The notes under the pieces were generated by a model. It did no database searches, was not told the DNA's origin, and was given only the letters and a program-made list of their open reading frames with translations. A stretch of 64,000 bases of DNA from Orbilia blumenaviensis (lineage: Eukaryota; Ascomycota; Orbiliomycetes; Orbiliales; Orbiliaceae), in the NCBI GenBank assembly GCA_036872755.1, contig JAVHNS010000016.1, positions 744,001 through 808,000 of the forward strand, in the 5' to 3' direction. Position numbers and translations under genes: made by a program. Each line of letters opens with the position of its first letter. The first letter of the stretch is position 1. This document shows positions 9,725 to 20,489 of the stretch, piece by piece.

Positions 9725-11039
9725 ATGTCTGCTGAATCTTCGCCGGCACCGATGCTCGTCGAGTCAGCGGCCGTTGAGGCCAGCCATACCGAAGCCTTTG
9801 GACAACTCGGTGATCTCGAGCTTGAGTTTGAGAAGGCTGAAGTCGATGTTTGTAAGGACAACCCCTCCGCTGTTCACCTCCCACTGCCTTCCTCTACCCG
9901 TCTCTCTCTCTCTCTCTCTCTCTCTCTACGTCGTAGCCTTCTGTACCGGTTAGGATCTTATTATCGTTATTATCATAATTTTTTTTTTTTTTTTTTTTAA
10001 AAAAAATTAACTGATTCCGGGTGGGAAAAAAAAAACAGTAAAATACCAAATCAGAACGACAGCACCCCTCTACGAACGTCGCAACGAGCTCACGACCCAA
10101 CTCCCCGGATTCTGGGTCAGCGTCTTCGGCCAATCACAGGATATCGACCAGCACATAGCCCCGGATGACATGGGAGCCATATCCACGATCAGCTCGGTAA
10201 ACGTTATCAGACCGGACGTTGATGAACCTAGAAATTTCATCATCGAGTTGGGATTTGATAAGGATAGGAATGAATGGTTTGAAGGGAATGTTCTGAGGAA
10301 GCAGTTTTGGTGGAGGACTGTAGAGGGGGTTTGGAGTGGGTTGGTTAGTGATCCTGTGGAGGTTAGGTGGAAGGATGGGAAGGATTTGAGTAAGGGGGAG
10401 ACTGGACGGGTTTGGGAGGAGTGGCAGGCGAAGAAGAATGGGAATGGGAAGGGGGATGAGAAGGGAAAGGGCAAGGGTAAAGGGAAGGGAGCGGTCAATG
10501 GGGAAGAAGGGAAGAAGGCTAAGAAGGCTAAGAAGTTGAGTCTTGAGGAGAGAATGGCTGGTGGTCAGCCTAGCTTCTTTACTTGGTTCGCGTGGGTTGG
10601 GAAGGGTACCGACTATGGAGTCGACGGGGAGATTGAAGAAGAGGATGATGATGAAGAGAAGGAAGATGGTGATCTGTTCAACCATGGAGATGAGCTGGCT
10701 TTGACCATTGCGGACGATATCTACCCAAATGCCATCAAATACTTTTGTGAGTGAACATACCATATCTCCGAGGTTTCATGGGTTTTTGAAAAAAGTTTTT
10801 GAAGATACTAATTTTGTCGAATAGTGGAGAGTCTTACCGGCGACGATGAAGAGCACGATAGCGACCTGTCGGTTACTGGAGACGAAGATGACGATGAAGA
10901 GGATGAAGAGGAGGAGGATAGTGAAGATGACGGAGTAGGAAGCAGCCGTGTTATTGCAAAGCGGGCTGATATTACCGCGGATAGCGAGGACGAGGATGAA
11001 GATGAAGCCAACAGAAGGCGCAAGAGGGTCAAGAAATGA
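9725..11039 (+). CDS. vps75: NAP-family histone chaperone, Vps75-like
   Basis: This is a nucleosome assembly protein family chaperone, closest in layout to yeast Vps75, which binds H3-H4 and partners the acetyltransferase Rtt109. Exons are 9725-9851, 10039-10746 and 10825-11039, giving 349 residues. The first join restores EVDVLKYQIRTTAPLYERR, matching the long dimerisation helix and the PVYEKR phrase of Vps75. Then come FWVSVFGQ, the earmuff domain, SFFTWFAWVG (Vps75: TIFGWFRWTG), and DDIYPNAIKYFLE (Vps75: EEIYPFCVKYYAE). The tail is strongly acidic with a terminal RRRKRVKK nuclear signal. A Lys/Gly-rich insert (KGKGKGKGKG, about residues 138-165) is unusual. The first intron is 187 bases and full of simple repeats. 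A SET-type NAP other than Vps75 is the main alternative. Confidence 0.85.
9901..10006. repeat. (TC)n and T20-A8 tracts in a vps75 intron
   Basis: The first vps75 intron (9852-10038) contains a TC dinucleotide run at 9901-9927 and a T-run followed by an A-run at 9979-10006. They end about 30 bases before the acceptor. Confidence 0.9.
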
Positions 11040-12568
11040 ATTATATGACCGAAATGGATGAATGAGCGGATGAATGTCCCTTTGTTACCTATATTATCTG
11101 ATAGTATAATCCTAGCTACTACTAGGCAGTTAATGCCCTTTTTGTCCCATTTTTTGAGTTTTTTCTCTCTTTGACCCCGCGCGCGCTAGTTAGAACGTTT
11201 TCTTTCTCTGTTTTGTTTTTCTGAAAAAAGAGATGTACGATATCGTGTTTTATATGTGCTGGCTTTAACCCAATGGACCTTGTTTACAATGCAGTCCGAT
11301 CACTACAGTACTACCTGCTACCACACTATCATATACTGTACAGCCGTGTTTTAGATACTATACAAGCATTGTGTAGTTATATTACGATGTTATCAAGGGT
11401 GGGGTCAAGCCAATTGCGAGATCTACCAGCGTCCGAAGGAAAGGAGCCTGGGAGGGAATCGGGGTTAACTGGCTGGCTGGGTTGGAGGGTAAATTGATGC
11501 ATGAAGCGACGCGATCTAACTGGAGGGGGCACATATCCGGATAACCAAACCAAACAAGGCCGTGCACCTTACAGCGGTAGCGAGTCAAAAATCGATTGGC
11601 ACTATTGCGCCAGTTGCAAGCGGGCGGGGACTAATAAAATTAAAAAAACAACATGGGAAAATGCCGAATTGACCAATTTGCCCATTCTTTTTTAGCCCGG
11701 TTCGATCTGCGATCGCGAAATCCAAATCGATCTGGAAGGTTTCGAAGGAGAGGGGATGGAAGTCTTATTTTATTTTATATTATGTTCGACTGCAGATTCC
11801 ACGCATGCGTAACATGTCAATCTCGAATCCCTTTGTATGTGACACCCCTAGCTTTCTTCCTTTCTTTCTTCGGGATGTTTTCTAGAAATTCTTTGAATAT
11901 GCTTAGCTTACGTACTTACCTATGTAGGTATGTAGGAGGGAAAGATCCGAGGATAATTAATATTTGTTTTGGCGGGAATGAAAGATGGATGAACAGGCAC
12001 GTAATATGCATGCACACACGCGCACGTCGGCCCCCCTTAGCTTGGACTTCAATAACTAGGTACCTAATGAGAACCGGAACGTGGCCGGGCCTGCAGTATA
12101 GTATGCATGTAGCAGCAGCTGCGGCCACCCCTCTCTCAACGGTTAATCAACCGGCGGGCGCTCATATTTAACTTTTTTTTTTTTTTTCATTCCAGCATTT
12201 CGAAACAAAATAATGGTGAATGTTCACTTGCCCAACAAGACTTCTTTCTCGAATTCCCTTGTTCATTGGGGATTTGTGAGACAGGGACGGAGACTGTACA
12301 TAAGTAAGTGCATACATGAATTCATGAATCGGATTGGAATACTTAAATATAACATAACATATGCATGTGCAAATCCAAACAAGAACATTTTCTTTCCCAG
12401 GAAGAGTAGTGACAGGGAAATCGAAAGGAAGAAAGGAAGAAGGGTAAAAAAAAGAAAAAGAGAAAGAGGAGGGAAAGAAAGACCGGACGAGTGTCTATTC
12501 AACGGGTGTGTATAACATGTAGAGATACAAGTGTAACCATGTGAGATGATGCTGGCAAGTCCGACCTG

Positions 12569-12592
12569 AAAAAAAAAAAAAAAAAAAAAAAA
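12569..12592. repeat. Poly-A tract of 24
   Basis: Twenty-four consecutive A lie in the long intergenic region; no gene end is recognisable next to it. Confidence 0.9.
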
Positions 12593-13499
12593 CTTGGTCA
12601 TACAATAACAATGTGATAGAGGGTACTAGGGTGGTGGCTGTGGTTGTTCGAATGAAATCGAATCAACAAGATGATACCAACCAGTCGGCGGAAGTTGCCT
12701 CGGGAGAATTGTCAACCTCCTGACGGGTGCATGTCAGCAAGATGGTACTTACATACATGTGTGGTATACTAACCCTCCCCTCCCTCCCACCCCCTCCCTC
12801 CTCTAATGAATAAAAATAAAAAATGAAAATAAAAAATACAAAGCTAAAAGCAATAGGGCGCATTGGATAAAATAAAAGGAAGGACGTATTGAACTGTATT
12901 GTATCGTGTGGTCCTTTCATGCGCCAGTCCGCTGCCAGCGGGGTGTAATTAATTTTAAATAAAAAGGCAGAGGGATCCTTGTCGGGAAGTAAACCGGTCA
13001 CAGCTGTGCAAGCGTCGTCCGCCCCATTCATTCCACCTCTCTTTCTTTTTATTTTTATTTTTATTTATCTCATTTTTTCCCTTATTTCTCTGCCATCGTT
13101 ATTGGGAGAACCACCCTCTGCTCTGCTCTACTCTACTCTACCCTACTACTGAGTTCTTTTTTTTTTTGTAAATAAGAGGGGGTGTTTCGCCCTCCCCGGA
13201 AACAATTAGAAAGGAAGTATGCACGTCTGGCCATGCATGGGGGTATATGTATGAAGCTGGGCATCCTCTCGTCGTCTATTCGATTCTGTGCTCAATTGTG
13301 ACATGACATCTTTCCCTTTTCTTGTTTTATTTTATTCTATTCCAGATATTATTTTATTTATTTTAGTCATCGTCAGTTATTATCTGTCTACCAAATATCC
13401 ACTATACCCTTCTATCTATCTATCTATCATTAAAAGAAGTAAGTATCATCATCTTTTGATCATTCACAGCGACAGTCCTGAGCCTTAATCCTGAGCGTG

Positions 13500-13830
13500 C
13501 CTACCGCCTACTACCTGCATACGTAGCTACTACCTGGGTAAGCACTTAGGTATCTAGTTAAGCTACGTAATACTCCAGCTGGGCTTCTATTACTGTCTAT
13601 ATACCTATAGTAGGTAGGTACCTAGGTACTTAAGTGTTTAGGTAGCTACCTAGGTATCGATATCATTAGCAGTAGTATCTATATACGGGCGTCTTGGCTC
13701 TGCTATTGTTATTCCCATCTCTAACCACTTATCTGTCTATCTATCTATCTATCTATCTCTATCACACTGCTTCTTTAATTTTACCTAGGTACATGTACCT
13801 ACCTACCTACCTAGTTACCTCTAAACTTTG
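13500..13830. repeat. TAGGTA/TACCTA palindromic field with TATC repeat
   Basis: The stretch is crowded with TACCTA, TAGGTA and the palindrome TACCTAGGTA, for example around 13612-13635, 13646-13656 and 13784-13812. A TATC tetranucleotide run lies at about 13733-13758. Confidence 0.8.
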
Positions 13831-13952
13831 CTGGGTCTCGGGGGGGAGACTATCAGTCGCACACGACCTGATCGCTGGTTGCACAACATAAAACCATTCC
13901 AGCGCAACAGCTAACAGTGCGACCTGTCAATTGATCAAGCCTCTTTCTATTC

Positions 13953-13976
13953 CTCTCTCTCTCTCTCTCTCTCTCT
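13953..13976. repeat. (TC)n dinucleotide repeat
   Basis: A TC run of about 12 units is embedded in a longer pyrimidine-rich stretch of the intergenic region. Confidence 0.9.
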
Positions 13977-14111
13977 CCCTCCTCTCACTCTTCTTCCTCC
14001 CATCTTTTCTCCACCTTATTTTTCCCTTGGCCCCTGTTACTATTCTTACTCTTCTTCTTCTTATTGTTATTCTTCTTCTGCTTCTTCTCCTTCCGGGTCT
14101 TATGTGATACT

Positions 14112-14131
14112 TTATTATTATTATTATTATT
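14112..14131. repeat. (TTA)n trinucleotide repeat
   Basis: Six to seven TTA units lie within a TTCTTC-rich pyrimidine stretch. Confidence 0.85.
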
Positions 14132-15989
14132 CATATTCTTTATTATTGTTCCTCTTATCATTCGCATTTATCCTTACTTATCTTCTAGCTTCTATTTCAG
14201 GGCTGACATCGCATTAATCAAAAAAGCTAGATCCGCACTACTTACTTAGCCCAACTCTGGCTACCTGCTAAACTAAGCGCTGCTAGAAAGCGAGAAAAGG
14301 GAACACTACTTTACTTATCATTACTTACTTCGGTACTTAGTACTTGGGTACTTACTGAAGTAGTACTCACAGACGCAGATACATACCTCAGAAAGGAGCA
14401 TAAGCATACAAACACTGCACTACTCTGCGCTGCACTGCACTGCACTGCAAAAAAAAAAGCGAGCGCGTGCTCTGCATCATTCTGCATTTTCGCATTTTCT
14501 CGATTAGATCAGATCTGGCAGCGTCTGCGTTACCCTTAACTGGTTTAACTGGTCCGGGGCCTTCCTTCTCTGCCAATAACGTCCCCACAGAATAGAGCTC
14601 CACCTTCAGCTAATTGGGGCATCTGACAGGCCTTTTTTGGTGGGAGGCGAAAGGCAATCTAAGATCCAGATCCCCATCCTAGAAAAGCAAGTTTGCACCC
14701 CGACTGTACTCGCAATTGGGCGTACTCTCAGGCTTGCCCTTGACCTTGAGAACCCGAAACTCGGCTTTTGACTGGCTGGGTAGGGCAATTGGAATACTGA
14801 ATTTTTGTGAGGCGGGCTGGGCTAGCTGGCTGGGCTAGCTGGCGAGAATGCTGCAGCCGACATGGCCCACAGTAGTAACCACTTGCTTAGAGGCCAATTA
14901 ATACCACCACTGCTGTTGTTACAACCCGATCCTCTTAATCTGCTGGGGACAGGCACGGGCGCAGACGCAGAGGGAAAAGGCAGAGACAAAGACACAGACA
15001 CAAACACAGGCGGGGACACAGGCGGGGACACAAGCAGAGACACAGCTACTCCCGCTGCTGCTGCTGCTGCTTTCGCTGCAGAGCGTGAAGGAAATACGCT
15101 CGCCCTGCTCTTGCTCTCGCTCTTGATATCGGTTTGGAGAGCTACTTTGAGTACGATCAAGCTGTGGATGCCCGTCGCCGCCCTCGGTCGGTTACCTGCA
15201 CGGTCTAAGGCTAAGTCTCAGTCCCAGTCTCAGTCCTGTTTTCGAGCCCAGGCTTGGGTTTGGTCTGCTTCGCCCGTAAGTACCCTTCTGCGGCCAGCCA
15301 ATCGGGCGGCGGCTCACCTGACCTCAAACTATCCTCGACGTCGTCGCCACTCGTGCGTTTCCTCCTGCCTGCCGCAATCAACAGTATCATCGTCGTCATC
15401 TACATCACCATCACCGCTTTTGTCGTCTCTTCCCGCTTTTCCCTCTTGTTCTAGACTGTCACAGTTGTTACCGCGGGCGCAGCCGTCACATCATTCGTCT
15501 TCGTCGTCTAGACCGTTCTCAACAACACCAACAACTATCTCTTCCCCAGTTTATAAATACCACATCTCACCATCTACAAACCTCCTCCTCTCCACAGCTT
15601 CATCTTCGTCGTCGTCGTCGTCTTTTTCTCCTTCTCCTTCTTCCTCCTCCTCTCCGTTTTCGTTCCCATCCGGTTCTGCAGCAGCACGTGGCTTCAGCTC
15701 CGTGAGCACTCGCCTGGTTGCTAACTCACTCTCTCCCTCGCATCCTCTGAGTAGTGGTGGTGGTGGCTGTCGTTATCGGCCTGGTATCTCCCGCAATAAC
15801 CTCGGTTTCCTGTCCCTCTTCTGTCTCCTATCCAGAGCCTCTGCCGTAAACCTTCCTCCCTCCCATCCTCTACATCCTCTTTCTGCTTCTACTATACAAG
15901 TACTCGACCAGCTCAGACCCTTTGCTACAAATCTCTCCGACCTTTCTCCACTCGCCACCGCTTCATCTCCACCAGCCACTGCTGCTACA

Positions 15990-18900
15990 ATGGCAGACCC
16001 AGTAATCTCGAAAAAATCAATGGAGCCCCATCGGATAACTGATAACCTTGAAAAGCCGCTTTTGGACAATCGAACTTACAGGGTTATCCAGCTTCTGAAC
16101 AAAGTCGAGGTTCTGCTAGTGCACGATGACACCACCGACAAGTCTTCTGCCGCTCTGGATGTGCGAGTTGGGAGTATGTGTGACGATGAAGAGCTGCCAG
16201 GCCAAGCCCATGCCGTAGAGCATGTCCTCTTCATGGGAACTAAGAAGGTATTCTCTTTTTTTTTTCTCTTTTTTATTTCTTCCTCTTCTATCGTGTATAA
16301 AAAAAAAATACACCGATAGCTTGTAGTGCTGTGAAACTTACGCGATTTTTATTTCAAATAGTATCCGGGTGAAAACGACTACATGTCATTTCTAGCCAAT
16401 CACGCCGGTTCCTCCAATGCATATACTTCCGCCCTCTCCACCAATTATTACTTCGAAGTGTCACACAAATATATCTACGACGCCCTCGATAGATTCTCTC
16501 AGTTTTTTATCGCTCCACTTTTCGACCCGAACGGTCTTGACCGTGAATTGAACGCCGTCGACTCGGAACACAAGAAAAATCTCCAGCAGGACAACTATCG
16601 AAGCTACCAGCTAGGCAAATACCTGAGCAATCCAAAGCATCCGTATAGCAAGTTCACAACCGGAAACTTGGAAACACTCAGGGATGGACCAAGAGGCAAA
16701 GGCGTCGACGTTCGAGATCGATTCATCAAGTTTCACGAACGATACTACTCTGGTAACTTAATGAAGCTGTGTGTGCTAGGGAGGGGTAAGATAACTAATC
16801 GTCGAATTCGGCTGGGAGAAATCGTTCATTAATCATCCTCTTTTTGGTAGAATCTCTGGACGACATGGAAAAGTGGGTTGTAGAACTTTTCTCGGGCATC
16901 AAGAACAAGGACCTCCCAGCCCCGACATTCCAGGGAGCTCCACTCTCCGAAAATGAGCTTGGGGTAGCTACCGATTTCTCATACTTTTTGATAGGCGTAT
17001 TGTGTGCTAATCGTTGCAATAGACCCAGTACTACATGAAGCCGGTTATGGAGACCCGCGCCGTCACCTATACTTTCCCATACCTCGACGAGAATCCATAC
17101 TACGAGGCTCAGCCTTCCCGATACATTGGTCACCTTATTGGCCACGAAGGTCCTGGCTCTATTCTTTCCGTCCTCAAGGAAGCTGGTATTGCCACATCGC
17201 TTTCCGCTGGTCACATGCGCATCTGCAATGACACCGGCATGTACGTTGTCAATATACGTCTTACCGTCGGAGGGTTGAAGAAAATACCGGAAATCACCGC
17301 CCTTCTTTTCAGTTACATCCACATTCTCAATACGACCCCGCCACAGGAATGGGTTGTCAAGGAACTCCAGTCAATGGCCGAAGTCGAGTTTAGGTATAAG
17401 CAGAAGAGCACTAATGCTGCAAACTTCGTTAGCGAGATGGCTAGCACGATGCAAAACACCATGCCGCGCGAGTTCCTCCTTTCTGAACATAAAATCCGCA
17501 AGTTTGATGCAGATTTGATCAAGAAGGGATTGTCTTATCTCAGGCCCGACAACTTCAGATTGGCGATCACTACCCCAGAGCTACCAGATGGATTGAAATG
17601 GGAAAGCAAGGAGCGCTGGTACGGAGTCGATTATACACTTCAGAAGATTCCAAAGGAGGTTTTGGACGTTGCCAATAAGGCGTACAATGGGGGTCAAGCG
17701 CCCTCATTCGGTTCCCCTGACGGACAACAGAACAGTCTCCACCTTCCACACCCAAATCCTTTCATCCCTACCAACTTCGACGTTGTTCGCAAGGAAGTTG
17801 CCACTCCTCAGAAAGTACCTACTCTACTCAGGAATACTCCCGAATCAAGGATCTGGTTCAAGAAGGATGATACATTCTGGGCACCTAAGGCGAATACCTA
17901 TTTCACCCTTCGAACACCCCGAACTTATTCCACTCCTAGAGACTATGCGCTCGCTCGTTTCTTCTGCGAGTTAGTCAAGGATTCCCTCCATGAATACTAC
18001 TATGATGCCGAGCTGGCCGGGCTCGAGTACAGCCTCTCGCCTAATATGCTAGGGTTTGATCTAGAAATTGGAGGATACAACGATAAGATGACTGTACTTC
18101 TTACCAAAGTTCTGGAGGCCATGAAGGACTTGAAAGTGAAAGAAGGAAGATTTGAGGTTATCAAGGAGAGGCTCGTCCGGGCCTATAGGAACTGGGAGCT
18201 TGGAACCCCATATCAGATGGTCCCGGAGTTCACTAGGCACCTATTGGCGGAGAAGAAGTGGCTTAATGAAGAGGTTCTCGCAGAGCTTGATCTGCTCTCC
18301 GGAGTTGACGAGGTTCTTGCGTGGTGGAAGGGTGTCCGAGCTCTCAGTGTTGAGGGTTTGATTCATGGAAATCTTTACAGAGAGGTACTTGCTATCCTCA
18401 TCCAGCAGAAAGGTGTTCTTGACCGCTAACAATACATGTAGGACGCCCTCAAAATGACGGATCTCATCAGTAATATCCTCAAGCCACAGCCGCTACCAAT
18501 TTCGCAATGGTTTGTCCGTCGATGTGTACTCCTACCGCCGGGGACGGAATTGATCTATGAGAGAGATCTCAGGGATCCAAACAACGTCAACAACGCGGTG
18601 GAGTATATGTTGCATTTGGGCACAATCGAGGATCGACAAATGAAGGCCCGCTTGTTATTGTGGGCCCAAATGTCCCAGGAGTGAGTCTTCTTTCCAATCA
18701 TCGTTTATTAAAGATTTAGAACTAATAGCGGTCATAGACGAGCATTCGATACCCTGCGCACTAAGGAGCAGCTAGGGTACGTCGTTTTCTCGGGAAGTCT
18801 CATGCAAGCCACGACGATGGGATATCGTGTCCTCATTCAATCCGAGCGGTCCTGCGCCTACCTCGAGGAACGTATCGAAGCCTTCCTTAACCAAGATTGG

Positions 18901-19314
18901 GAGCTGGAAGACGATGCATTCGAAAAGCACAAGCAGTCGGTTCTCAACAGACTACAAGAGAGCTTGAAGAACCTTAATCAGGAATCCAACCGACTCTGGT
19001 GGCATGTTGCTAGCGAGGCCTACGACTTTTTGCAGGTTGACGAAGACGTAAAGATTGTCAGCGGGTTGACCCGCTCTGATATGAGGGATTTCTATAAAAC
19101 ATTCGTCAAGCCTGGAAGTGAGACTAGGATGAAGTTGAGTGTACACTTGAAGAGCATTGCAAAGAAGGCTGGTGAGGATGAAGGAAAGAGGGTTGAAGGA
19201 AAGAACGTTTACATCGAGAATGTAAGCGAATGGAAGAGCGGTATGATGCTCTCCCGTGGCCCCCGCCCTGTCAGAGGCTTGGAGGATATGGAAGTACTGG
19301 GGGTGAAGCTTTGA
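15990..19314 (+). CDS. ste23: M16 metallopeptidase, insulysin / Ste23 type
   Basis: This is a zinc metallopeptidase of the insulin-degrading enzyme family; yeast Ste23 and Axl1 use this fold in a-factor maturation, and the enzymes clear short peptides. Exons are 15990-16247, 16362-16785, 16851-16963, 17023-18384, 18442-18680 and 18738-19314, giving 990 residues, normal for the family. The inverted zinc motif HxxEH is His74-Ala-Val-Glu77-His78, and the third ligand is the Glu in NAVDSEHKKN. GENDYMSFLANHAGSSNAYT, SRYIGHLIGHEGPGSIL and LRTKEQLGYVVFSG follow in family order. All five introns keep phase. The chosen ATG is about 30 codons upstream of the conserved start of homology. Odd points: the motif reads QAHAVEH where relatives have (L/A)(A/S)HFCEH, and an in-frame Ser-rich extension is open to 14862. 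Confidence 0.92.
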
Positions 19315-20340
19315 ATACCTACGTCTCCTGAGCGCTGGACGTCCATGGAACTAGATGTAGACCTCCGCTCTGAGGCTGTATGGGTTTATGATTTGATGCT
19401 CCTTTTATGGTTTGTGGTTTTCTGCTTGGAGAGAATTTTGTCTTTTAAATGATAAACCTATGTGACACGATACGACGATGTGGCAACGAAACGCTCTTCA
19501 TTCCCATACCTTTGGATTCTTTAGACAGGCTCGAGCATATCTTCCCCCGGCCGTCTTGTTCCTTTGTACGGGCTACACTTTTCCTCCCTTTCCTTTCCTT
19601 TCCTTCCCTTTCTTCTTCCGGGTCTACAACTATTGGATTCATCTCTGGCGTTAACAATAATGTATCTCATTAATTTCTTAGTACTTATTTCACTTTCCTA
19701 CCCCTCTTTCCCTTTCTTTGTTTTTTTATTTGAAAGTGGAAAAGGTTTCTTGTTTCTTTAAGTGTGATAGTAGTATAGTAGCATATACCTAGATATCTTG
19801 CTATAGCACAATTGAAGTGAAGTGGTTGGTGAATTAATTTATTATCTTTTCGTAATTGTAAACCCGTGACATACCGTATAGCTGTAAATAATATCGTGCT
19901 TGTACGAGCAATGCCTATTTATCTATCTAGTCATTGGATTGACCGGTTGCCCGGTCGAAGTTCCCAGTAGCACATATATAGATAGTGGGAAATAGTTTTC
20001 CCTGGTGGCCTACAGGAGTCGACCGATATCCTAAACGAAGCAGGGAAATATTTGCATGGATATTTAATGCTTTAAAGCCTAGACTACTGTGAATATATAG
20101 AGCGTAGACGCAGAATACTACCGCACGTTAGAAGACTGTTTGTTTACATTGACAGAGATGACGGCCCGATATCCTATACTAACGAAGAAGGGTAGATTCG
20201 TTCCTAGGCAGTCCCACGTATCTTTATATTTCGATCACAGTATACATGTATACAAACGTATATGATGGTAGACGTCAGAGGGCAAGATACCCTAATAACA
20301 TACTTACATAAAAAGATTCCCTCACGCACTCAGCGTGCAC

Positions 20341-20450
20341 TATAAAAGGACCCCCTCCCTCCCTCTTACGAAACAATCCTTCCTTTCTTCCCTTTTTCTT
20401 TCTTTCTCTTCACTCACCTTCACAACCATTCCCTATAGCTTCGACGCGTA
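20341..20450 (+). promoter_or_regulatory. Orphan core promoter (TATAAAAGG plus CT-rich tract)
   Basis: TATAAAAGG at 20341-20349 is followed by about 60 bases of almost pure pyrimidine and then CACTCACCTTCACAACC, a layout typical of strongly transcribed fungal genes. The first ATG (20451) opens only 19 codons. No longer coding frame follows, so the transcript, if any, may be non-coding. Confidence 0.4.
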
Positions 20451-20469
20451 ATGCTCATATGTACTCATT

Positions 20470-20489
20470 TATATATATATATATATATA
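20470..20489. repeat. (AT)n dinucleotide repeat
   Basis: An uninterrupted run of about ten TA units lies just downstream of the orphan promoter. Confidence 0.9.

Larger units (their letters stand above)
11040..15989. other. Long repeat-rich intergenic region
   Basis: Nearly 5 kb separate the vps75 stop from the chosen Ste23 start. I find no coding exon with support before 15990. The sequence is dominated by homopolymer, TC, TATC, TTA and TAGGTA-type repeats. From 14862 one frame is open in phase with the Ste23 gene but is Ser-rich and looks like a translated CT-rich leader; it is discussed under findings. Confidence 0.55.
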
